A DNA stretch of 64,000 bases from Owenia fusiformis. Its lineage: Eukaryota > Annelida > Polychaeta > Sabellida > Oweniidae. The stretch is taken from NCBI GenBank assembly GCA_903813345.2, contig CAIIXF020000005.1:5983375-6047374 (forward strand). The letters run 5' to 3'. Positions 50,160 through 64,000 of the stretch are shown in pieces. The notes beneath the pieces are model-generated. The model did not search any database. It saw only the letters and a program-made list of their open reading frames with translations, and had not been told where the DNA came from. A program made the translations under genes and the position numbers. The first letter of the stretch is position 1; every line of letters starts with the position of its first letter.

Positions 50160-50270
50160 GACTAGACAAGGCATTAACGTGCAAAATGTCACCACCTACC
50201 ATTTGTTACAGATGTCGAATACTAAATGCCGACAGGCAAACACCATCCACAAAAATTGGAGACTATGAAA
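50160..50270 (-). mobile_element. Short copy of the ATGTCACCACC repeat family
   Basis: Inverted copy: GCATTAACGTGCAAAATGTC, then CACCACCTACCATTTGTTAC and a CCACAAAAATTGGAGAC block. It lies between hexokinase and the glycosyltransferase. Confidence 0.7.
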
Positions 50271-50636
50271 TAAGTTGAGCGTAACTTTCAAAACATTTAT
50301 GACGATTATACAGTATTCTTGCTCGCAACATTCCATAGTCATGCCTTTTTCTGATTTTCAAAAATGTTCATAATAATCCTTCATTTGATCTTAGTATAAT
50401 ATCAAACTTGGTTAACCTAAATGAATTTGGACATTGCTGCATCTCAAGTCTTCAACAAATTCCATACTTGAACAGATATCTCTATTCTTTAAATAGCAAC
50501 ATTTAACATTTGTTGAAGATTGCATCCAAAATAACGCAGTCCCTATTCTTTGCTGTCTCTTTAAGGAATGAAAGGTGATATTCATATAAAAGGATTTAAA
50601 ACTCTCAGTGAATGATCTATGTAATTAGGATTGAGA

Positions 50637-51962
50637 TCATGACAAAAGTTCACTTGTATTCACAATGTTTGGAATGATATCAAAAATATTTATCATTTTC
50701 ACATATGATTTCTTATATGAGTGTTCCCACAAATGATTCAAAAAGGCCATACTAGGGATGTCGTTACTAAAACTTCTGGCCTTAAGTTTATTGCACATTT
50801 CATTCTGGAATCTGTTTCGTTTTGCCTGAGTACAAAAATGATACAGATTACTCATGATGTCATTGTCAAATGTTGGCATGAAGAACTTTGCGGGTGCCAG
50901 GACAACGTCATCATGTTTCTCACTGTGATTGGTTGCTTTAAATTCCCTGTACATGTAGGATATGAATTTGGGTCCAGCTGCTATGAATGCAGAGTCGGGT
51001 TGTTTTGCTTTTTCAGCATATCGTGGCAAATTACCCAGAATGTGTTTAAAGAATGGATGTTGCGGGACACATCCCATAAAAGCATTAGTTGGATAGTTTG
51101 TCCAATCGGTGTACATAGCAACATGCTCCAATGGTTCTTCACCAATAAAACATGACCACTGATTGGTTAATTTTTCAAATGGTTTCAGAACCTCGAAATC
51201 GAGATCTGCATAGTAACCACCAAACGTATAGAGGATGAAATACCTTCTCGCATCAGCTTTATCACTTTTCCCATTTCTATGGTCCTCATACGAATTATAC
51301 AAATCTATGAAATCCGGATATAATTTTTGGATCAAAAGTTTGATGGAGTGTTCTGTCCAAAACCAATATTGAAAATGTTTCATTTTCTCCCAGGATTTTA
51401 TCCATGGTGTAAATGTAACAGGAATACTTTCATTTTCCCATATTTGGTGAATTATAGTTGGAATGTGATTTGCGTTGTGTTTTTGCTTAATTTTGTACTT
51501 TATCAAAAAGTCATTTATTTCCCTAGTTGATGGAATTTGAAATAATTGATTGATTGTACTATGTGTTTTTAATGATTTTGCACTTATCGTTGTCTTATTT
51601 CGAACATTCGTACTCATTTTATTTTTTCCTTGACTAATTCCAACAATTACTGGTACCACATTTGGTAAATTATTCGTTGACATTGCCTGTTTAGTTTTCT
51701 TGAGCTTAGTTCTTTTAGCTTTATTCCTCTTTGTATCCCAATTATTGGATGCTGCAATACTATGGCTTACGTCCTTAATATTCTTGGCTCTGTATATCGT
51801 TGGGAATGTGAATGCCCGGTCCGCTTCCATCCTCATTCTCTCCATATATGATTCATGGTGCGACCTTGCCCACCAGAGGATATAATAAAGCAGTGTAATA
51901 CTGAAGAGAAGTGTCCACCTTTGGGATGTTTTTCGGAATTTAAGTCTCACATACCTCAACAT
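50637..51962 (-). CDS. Intronless type II membrane glycosyltransferase, family GT32
   Basis: A 441-residue protein with the layout of a Golgi glycosyltransferase: short basic cytosolic tail, one signal-anchor helix (WTLLFSITLLYYILWW, 16-31), a long Lys/Ser-rich stem (to about 160), then the catalytic domain. Start of domain: IPTIIHQIWE (168-176), with FWTEHSIKLL following. The core KADARRYFILYTFGGYYADLD (about 235-255) holds the metal- and sugar-nucleotide-binding DxD as DLD (253-255). Residues NAFMGC and the F.AAGP segment also fit the Gly_transf_sug (DxD) family. That family includes Och1-type mannosyltransferases, inositol-phosphoceramide mannosyltransferases and animal A4GALT/A4GNT. Donor and acceptor cannot be told from the sequence. 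ATG at 51962 is chosen because it gives the proper membrane anchor. Confidence 0.88.
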   Translation of the reverse strand: MLRYVRLKFRKTSQRWTLLFSITLLYYILWWARSHHESYMERMRMEADRAFTFPTIYRAKNIKDVSHSIAASNNWDTKRNKAKRTKLKKTKQAMSTNNLPNVVPVIVGISQGKNKMSTNVRNKTTISAKSLKTHSTINQLFQIPSTREINDFLIKYKIKQKHNANHIPTIIHQIWENESIPVTFTPWIKSWEKMKHFQYWFWTEHSIKLLIQKLYPDFIDLYNSYEDHRNGKSDKADARRYFILYTFGGYYADLDFEVLKPFEKLTNQWSCFIGEEPLEHVAMYTDWTNYPTNAFMGCVPQHPFFKHILGNLPRYAEKAKQPDSAFIAAGPKFISYMYREFKATNHSEKHDDVVLAPAKFFMPTFDNDIMSNLYHFCTQAKRNRFQNEMCNKLKARSFSNDIPSMAFLNHLWEHSYKKSYVKMINIFDIIPNIVNTSELLS

Positions 51963-52050
51963 ATTCCCATTCTATAGCAGTTTTTCCTCATGCATAACAC
52001 AACATCAGTATTTTTATGAGCTTTATTTCAGGTATTAAAAGCTCAATACT

Positions 52051-52425
52051 TTCAACATTGTTTAGTCCCAGTTGTGTCATGAAATCACAATAAACATTTA
52101 TGTTCTAGTCATATATATAACTCTGAAAATCAACGTTCTTAATGTTATATCAACTTTGTACTCCAGTTGTTCAACAGTTTTCCCTCAGTTTTTAACTTCA
52201 ACATTGTTTAGTCCCAGATGTGTCATGAAATCACAACAAACATTTATATGTTCTAGTCATATATATAACTCTGAAAATCAACATTCTTAATGTTATATCA
52301 ACTTTGTACTCCAGTTGTTCAACAGTTTTCCCTCAGTATTTAATTTCAACATTGTTTAGTCCCAGTCGTGTCATAAAATCACAACAAACATTAATATTCT
52401 TGTCATGTGTCTAACTCTGAGTTTC
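52051..52425. repeat. 146-148-bp tandem repeat, 2.6 copies
   Basis: Units start TTCAACATTGTTTAGTCCCA at 52051, 52197 and 52345. The first two are almost identical; the third is shorter and more diverged. It lies just upstream of the glycosyltransferase start. Confidence 0.88.
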
Positions 52426-53650
52426 AATATTGCTTCATTCTTATTTTATCAACTTAAATCCTGTTTACCAATATAACATTCCTTTATGTACCTCCATTTC
52501 AAATGTATTTTAAGGCCACGTTATCAATGCAAAGGTACGAACTTACACTATTAAATATCATTGATTAACCAATATGCTCCAGAGTTAACATAGCCTGGGT
52601 GAACTTAATAAAAACTACAGTTTCATAGTATTTATATGCTACTGAGATAATTGCTACAGTACAGGTAGAGACTGCTATAGCCAGAAGGTGAATAGAATAC
52701 TAAATCCTTATTAAAATAAAGGTATATTGGTGGAATATGTTCAATGTTCCATTTGACCTCAAAGGCCATATAAAATATCTTTATTACTATGATTTTAAAG
52801 AACTGAATACTTGTGTAATAAATGTATATATAGTAAAACCTGTAGACGGTGAATGGAAGGGATCAGCTCAAATGATTCATAATCTACTAAAAATTGCTTA
52901 AATGAAAAGCTCCGATACATGGAAGCTAATCCAATGTGAAAGGCCTAAAACAGACAAAGTGTTCACATTTCAAGGTGTTGATATAGAGAGATGTTCATAT
53001 GTACAGGTCTTGCTATATTGCTCCATGTATTTGTAAGGTTTTCAATAAATGCCCAAACACAAGTAGCAATCTGACAGGTGCAATTTAGATAAAAATATTA
53101 AATCTGCCATTTTCATTAATTATTAACAATATAGTCAACTTGTTTTCCATATAAGGCTAACAGTAACAAATAAATATTCTGATAACAAGTCCCTCTTTAT
53201 CAAAAACTCTCTTCTTGGGATAATAGAGGCTTAATGTTAAATGAACCTCTGTAAATGGAACACCTCCCAAATGGAACACTTTTTAGAGGTGTTCCACTTA
53301 GGCGAGCTTTACTATATATGTAAGGGGTCACACAAACTATCAATGTATTTTTCCACTGAATACTAACAAGCCTCAGACCCGCTCAACCCCCTAACATACC
53401 AACACTAAACCTTGAAAGACATATTCTAATAGCATGTGAACTCCCAACATGCAACTTCATTATCCTCCATAAGTTTTGAGAATCGGAAGTACTATTTTTG
53501 AACGGTTGTTTATGTTTTGCGAGAAAAAAATTCATTAACATTTGTCATAAACTTCTGAACTTACATAATTGCATCCTCCAACTACAGAGCCAGAATATCT
53601 TCTTTTGGGAAGAAAGAGGAACGAGTAATATAGCCCTATGTAAGGAAAGA

Positions 53651-53760
53651 TGTTGTCACCACCTACCATTTGTTACAGATGCAGATTGCTGCCCAGTGAA
53701 CACCTGATGCCAACCGACAAACACTGTCCACAAAAAATTGGACTCTTAACAATATGACAG
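53651..53760 (-). mobile_element. Short copy of the ATGTCACCACC repeat family
   Basis: Inverted copy with TTGTCACCACCTACCATTTG, CCAACCGACAAACAC and CCACAAAAAATTGGACTC blocks, ending near AACAATATGAC. Confidence 0.7.
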
Positions 53761-53904
53761 GTTTTGAAATGCTATCCAATGCAAACTTCCAGTTGCCAAA
53801 CTTATGCAGGGGGGTGTATGTCTCAACCCCTTACCACCCCCATATGTCATAGTGTAATAACTAGTCATGTGTGGAAATTGTCATCCTCCTAAACAGGTGT
53901 CCAG

Positions 53905-54085
53905 AATCCGTACCTCCTTCTTCCCCCTGCTATAACCAAGTTGGAAGCGCCCAATCAAACTGAATCACGTGATCTAATTATGCGCCGATGACGTATACAT
54001 GATTGTTGCGACAGCGAATCAAATTGCGAGTTCTTAATCGGGGAAATGCTAACTGCTTATAGCAGGGGGTAAAAAGAAAGAAGTA
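53905..54085. repeat. Imperfect inverted repeat with CpG-rich loop
   Basis: TTCTTCCCCCTGCTATAA at the left pairs with TTATAGCAGGGGGTAAAAAG at the right. The loop carries CACGTG and TGACGT words. It could be a MITE or a local regulatory element. Confidence 0.5.
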
Positions 54086-55323
54086 TATCTATGGAGTATC
54101 TTATAAAGGAAAATTATTTGAAGATCAATTTCAAAAATGGTTGGTAATTTTCATTGTTGGTTTTATAATTGTGTCTTTTTATAATTGTTCTTCAAATGTT
54201 GTCACATGTGATGATTATGACAAGGCATGTATGCAGAGACTCATACACCTGTCAAAGTAACTCATTTAAGATCATGTAAGCCATGGTCACATTTCTGGGT
54301 TAAGGAGGAATATAGGAAATGAAAGGTAACTTTTACACCTCTTTGACATTGATTTGATTAAAATATTTTCAATTCATAACTATGAGTAACTCATATGATC
54401 AACTGACTTGAACACAAACCTTCACTGAAAATATCAAAGTTTGAAAAGAATACCTTCTCCAAAGTTAAGAAAACTACTGCCCTTTAAACGAGTAACAAGG
54501 CACTCAGTGATAGATAATCGTACATGAAGAGTAAAATGGCTATCTTGTAAATGAATTCTCAAAACATGATCAGATATTGGCACCTGATCAGATCTTGGCA
54601 CCTAAGTCTGCTTTTGGATCTGTAACACTCAACACATAAATGGTCTCATTGCTATCTTGATTATAATAAATACACTTTTATTTTCCATTAAAAGTTAGAA
54701 AATTTGAGAAATTTGCTCTCATCTGGCATGAAATTGCAACTCATATCCTCCATTGTTTCGTGTTTATTTCCAATAATTAAAATCTATGTCACACCATTTC
54801 TAGTTTTCTACATGTCAATCACTTGTCACATGCATACTTCAATCCCATAGTGTATTACATGTATATACTGCATTGTTATTTCAACAATATGGATGTATTA
54901 TCGTTATATGAGACATACTACAATGGACCGATAGATACATGATAGACTTGCCATTTCCAATTGATCTTATTCCAAATTCTAACTCATCAAGAATCATGAT
55001 TCATTGATGAAAGGACCAACTGCACAACAATCTATAACAACAATAGCATTTATGATTTGTGCATGAAATTCAAATGAATGAACTCAACATATTTTATTAT
55101 TTGATAAATATTTAACAAATAGGCTATTAGTCCTACAATGGCCTACATGTACATAAATAACAACATTATGATACCTTTCTGTCGTATTGAACTTTACTGA
55201 AGGAGACAGAAACACAAATTAAATGAAGAATCGGAGATTAAAAGCGACTTTTCCAAAATGAAAAATGTGTCAATTTGATGATCTTTTTTTTAAATTCGGT
55301 TCCTCATGCCTATTTTAAGATAA

Positions 55324-55430
55324 GGCATTAGCATGCAAAATGTCATCACCTGCCATTTGTTCCAGATTCAGAACACCAATCGCTGAACACTGTCCACAAA
55401 AAAGTTTGGGATCATAACAATATGTTTATA
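55324..55430 (-). mobile_element. Short copy of the ATGTCACCACC repeat family
   Basis: Inverted copy: GCATTAGCATGCAAAATGTC, ACCTGCCATTTGTTCCAGAT, then CACTGTCCACAAAAAAG and ATAACAATATG. Confidence 0.7.
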
Positions 55431-56180
55431 ATGTTTTATTAAAGGGATAATAAAGATTTTGCAGTTATGATTTGCAGCTTTTTATTAAGAAGAGTTAACA
55501 CATCTCATCTCATCTTTTGGACCGTGGACCTTTCATAAGAAACTATAACACATTGGTTGTCCGATTCTTCATTCAAAAGGAAAATAATACAGGCCCTCTC
55601 AGGAGATTCATTGGTTATTTTGAATGAGTTCACATTGTACTTAAAATAGTATACATGTACTTTTGCTGATATGCAGAAAATAATGATTTCTTATATCTGT
55701 TAGTTTAAACTGAGTTAGTGAAGACATCAAACCGACTATGCCAGAAATTAATTATGCAAGTAAGAATGTGTTTCAAATAAACTTGAAGCTACTATAGCCT
55801 AGATGTATATGTACATGCATTATATGCATATATACTGGTTTTGGCAATTTAAACAGTGAAAAACCTGCTGTAGAAATACTTATTTTGACTGCATATGTAC
55901 AGTTATAAATAGTATGTATATTTATACGGATTTTGGAAATCTAAATGATAAATCTATGACAGAACAAGTTCTTTTTGGCAATGTTTTTGATTTTTGAATT
56001 CATTTTGGTTTTAATACTGTTTACAATTGTTCTGCAACTGTGATAAAAACACACATTTTCATAAATACTACATTTCAATTGTAACCAAGATCGTACATCT
56101 AAATAAGGATGATAGGGTTTTGACCACAATGCCATCTATTTGAGGTTTAAAATCTATATCTAACATCCATTTTAAGCTTG

Positions 56181-56256
56181 GCCTTGAAAATGTTTACAAC
56201 ATTTGAAGCTGAAGTTCATCATAGCTTCAAGTTGGAAAATTGTAAACATTTTCAAG
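56181..56256. repeat. Short hairpin
   Basis: CTTGAAAATGTTTACAA pairs with TTGTAAACATTTTCAAG; inner GAAGCT/AGCTTC words extend the stem. Confidence 0.7.
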
Positions 56257-56280
56257 AGTTTAATATCCTATTTGGCATAC

Positions 56281-56543
56281 CATATTCTCTCTAATGAGCG
56301 CACAGATCCAATAAGCGCACATGTGACTTTTATGTTGAATATGGTCTCAAGTTTCATGCATCAATTTTGATTATGTACACAAGATATCAATTGATGATTA
56401 TATTTAATAAATACAGGAGCAGTACAGAAAATAAACCTTAGTAATAACAACTAAAAAGATTATTTTTTGCAAGCGTGATCTTTCAATATTTTACCCTTTT
56501 AAATTTCAATTTGGAATCTGTGCGCTTATTAGAAAGAATACAT
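56281..56543. mobile_element. MITE-like element with inverted CTAATGAGCGCACAGAT ends
   Basis: CTCTCTAATGAGCGCACAGAT at the left is the inverse of ATCTGTGCGCTTATTAGAAAG at the right. A related right-end fragment (CCTTTTAAATTCCAATTTGG...CTCATTAGAGAG) lies in a PDHB intron near 59803-59855. Confidence 0.6.
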
Positions 56544-56563
56544 TATAATAAATGCATGGTCTG

Positions 56564-61955
<5,392 letters not shown>

Positions 61956-63464
61956 CTATCAGTTATGAGATATTCATAAAGTATACAAAATACATGTACA
62001 TAATGTTTTAATCTTAAAGGAATATTCCTTGCCAGACCATTTTTCTTCTTATATGGTTGCCATAACCATATAGACACTTTTCATAATAAGAAAAACATGG
62101 GAAAATATTTTGATATGATAACTATTGATCTTTTAAGATATCAGACAGGAAGTGATGTCATTGACTCTCTGTTTTGCATATAGCATGAGGCAAGAGATAC
62201 GATGAAAGACAAAATATTCTTTTTCAATTTTGTCTATGATTTAATCCTTCATATGATATCTTCTTTATTTGTGTCTTGACAAGCCCTGAAAATATTTTTG
62301 CATAGAAAGTTAGAACCATGAGAAGTTAAAGTAACTTGTATTTTTATTACTTTCCTATACTGTCATTAGAGGAAATCATATAAAGTTGAGAGTCAAAGAC
62401 ATCACTTGCTATGTGAAGTCTTAAAAGATGGCGGCAGCCTACTGGAAATGAGTGCTACATTTTTGAATTATCAATATTGACAATATCAAAACATTTCCCA
62501 CATTTTGCATAATATGGAAATTATATACAATATCAGGATAAATGATCTAGCAAGGAATGTTCCTTTAAGGACACGCTGCATATGTAATACAATGTAATAT
62601 AATAGAGTGCAAGATAAACACTGCATCATGCGAGCATAGAAAGGCATGAGAAAGGCAGGTGAGGTGAAGAAAATTTGCCAACATTTTACAGAAAAACATC
62701 AAGTTAAACATTTTTCAATTTAAAATTTGAAAATGTCCAATGATGACATTATATTCAATTCAATATAGTCACCAAGGCATATACATTTAATTACTCTAAT
62801 GTGGTATATAATGAACTCTTTCCCAAATACCCTATGCTAATAAAACCTTAGTTTCATTAAGAGTTGTGCAAAATGATGGGACATACAAGGTTTGGAGTTC
62901 ACTTCACATGTCTTGTAATGAAACTAAGATTATATTAACATAATGTATTTATGTTGATATAATCTGAGCACTTTTCAAGTGAATTTGGTCATTTTTAGGC
63001 CAAATTTTTGTCAAATGTGAACCCCACTGGAATTTTTAAAAAGTGAACCCCCCTTGGCAAAAGCTGGCTAACAGGCCTGTTATATACAACATTAGAGTAA
63101 GAGTAAGCTTAACTACTGTATTTCTCGTACATCAATAATCTGCAAAAGGCTAATGAGCCCATTTAAAAAAGATACACAGTGAAACAGTGGTATAATTTAA
63201 ACTGTAACATTTAAAAAATAGATCTATGGTTTGGTTTCAACTCATTTTAAAATTGTAAGGAAACTTTCTGGTTGGCTACTGCATTGACATTGCCCCTGTT
63301 TAACAGTGGTGAAGGCGTTGACATTGCCCCTGTTTAACAGTGGTGAAGGCGTGTTGCTGTGCAACGGGGACACTCTACATAGTGATAATTTACCATAGAC
63401 CTATTGCTAAAATACTATACAACTGAGCTTAATTTTAAAAATCAAACAGACTTAAAAATCACTC
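61956..63464 (-). other. Intron sequence of PDHB, no exon recognised
   Basis: The next 5' exon should end in a DGAYK-like sequence; I could not find it. Apart from the 34-bp duplication at 63284-63351 there is no clear structure. Confidence 0.5.
63284..63351. repeat. Exact 34-bp tandem duplication
   Basis: TTGACATTGCCCCTGTTTAA plus CAGTGGTGAAGGCG, twice in a row, identical. Confidence 0.95.
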
Positions 63465-63944
63465 TGTATAGAGAGTGAACCATTTTACTATTGTCCGTGG
63501 AAAGAAGCTGAACCTGTATGTATTATTCTGGCAGTTGGCTGAATGAATTTAGATGGATGAAACTGTCTAGTGTTTGTGTTGGTTTGAGGGCTGATGGGTA
63601 TGGAGAAGGCAGCTAAGTTCTGAGATCTTTTGTCGAAAAGGACAAGTCTGAAAGCCTCTCTTCGAGATTGTAGCAATTCCCACAGTAGGTGTTGGAAACT
63701 GAGTTGGGTCCTCATCAGTGAATACACTATTATATTGTTTATTGAGGATGTTGGCTTTCTGTATAGCATCTGTTATTTCATTGCCATTGCTATCCCGTAG
63801 TACACTGATACCCGATGTGTACATGCATTTGGAATCAATATAAGTCCAGAAATGCTTTGTAATGCTCTTGCGTTGTGTCCATTGGGCATCTCCTTTTTGT
63901 TGATATCGAGAAGGTCCTTGATGTAGTATTGAAGTTCTTTGCAA
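63465..63944 (-). mobile_element. Internally deleted non-LTR retrotransposon (LINE) remnant
   Basis: On the minus strand the first part (about 63944-63700) reads like the linker between endonuclease and reverse transcriptase of LINE ORF2: KHFWTYIDSK, then a GNEITD.IQKANILN block and QYNSVFT. The second part (about 63560-63465) reads, in other frames, like the ORF2 C-terminus: PSKFIQPTARI and SFFPRTIVKW. The reverse transcriptase core that should lie between them is missing, and there are at least two frame changes. It is therefore a dead copy inside the presumed PDHB intron. Confidence 0.7.
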
Positions 63945-64000
63945 ATTTCACTATGGATTAATTTCCTAAGAGATTCTAATTTAAATCAGTGGTTTCAGTA

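Larger units (their letters stand above)
45509..50636. other. Hexokinase 3' region and intergenic sequence, no gene seen
   Basis: Contains the presumed 3' UTR of the long hexokinase transcript, several tandem repeats and one MITE (listed separately). The frames at 47220-47591 and 48479-48760 show no domain and no splice context that would support a gene. Confidence 0.5.
52426..56563. other. Intergenic sequence between GT32 and PDHB, no gene seen
   Basis: Contains two copies of the ATGTCACCACC family, a hairpin near 53905-54085 and MITE-like inverted repeats near 56180-56543. The minus-strand sequence just left of 56563 should include the PDHB 3' UTR. Confidence 0.5.

Noticed and set aside
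50721-51155. 144-aa plus-strand frame
   Set aside because: Antisense shadow of the GT32 glycosyltransferase, which has clear family motifs on the minus strand.

Overview
This window is eukaryotic nuclear DNA, AT-rich, with multi-exon genes, long introns and many short inverted-repeat transposons and minisatellites. Protein similarity and the repeat style (GTCC-type microsatellites, dense MITEs) suggest a lophotrochozoan animal, most likely a mollusc such as a bivalve. That placement is inference. There are no bacterial operons, rRNA, tRNA or CRISPR arrays that I can see.

Six protein genes can be supported. From left to right: (1) the last three exons of delta-1-pyrroline-5-carboxylate synthase (+, 1656-3157). 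(2) An intronless short-chain dehydrogenase (-, 5148-5954), tail to tail with it. (3) An Abraxas-family BRCA1-A/BRISC scaffold (-, 11494-21931, seven coding exons reconstructed with matching phases), ending in the BRCA1-binding SPTF motif. (4) A complete single-domain hexokinase (+, 22683-45508), head to head with Abraxas across about 750 bp and carrying two alternative last coding exons. (5) An intronless type II membrane glycosyltransferase of family GT32 (-, 50637-51962). (6) Most of the pyruvate dehydrogenase E1 beta subunit (-, 56564-61955, 5' exons beyond the window), with a tandemly duplicated 63-nt exon that carries the catalytic glutamate.

The rest is introns, untranslated sequence and repeats. 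Abraxas intron 1 (6.1 kb) holds four palindromic DNA-transposon-like elements whose boundaries can be read to the base. One has a 5-bp target duplication and CAC termini, one has an 8-bp duplication, and two adjacent ones share a TTAA. Other repeats are a 9-copy family with ATGTCACCACC ends, a mariner-like element, a Harbinger-like MITE, a hAT-like MITE, a CRE-carrying element upstream of the dehydrogenase, an internally deleted LINE at the right edge, and several tandem arrays. Those arrays explain most of the spurious long reading frames.

Functionally, hexokinase and PDH E1 beta stand at the two ends of glucose-to-acetyl-CoA conversion, and both carry in-frame exon duplications in catalytic regions. 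Together with the transposon cluster, these are the most interesting observations. I see no sign of a wholly new enzymatic system.
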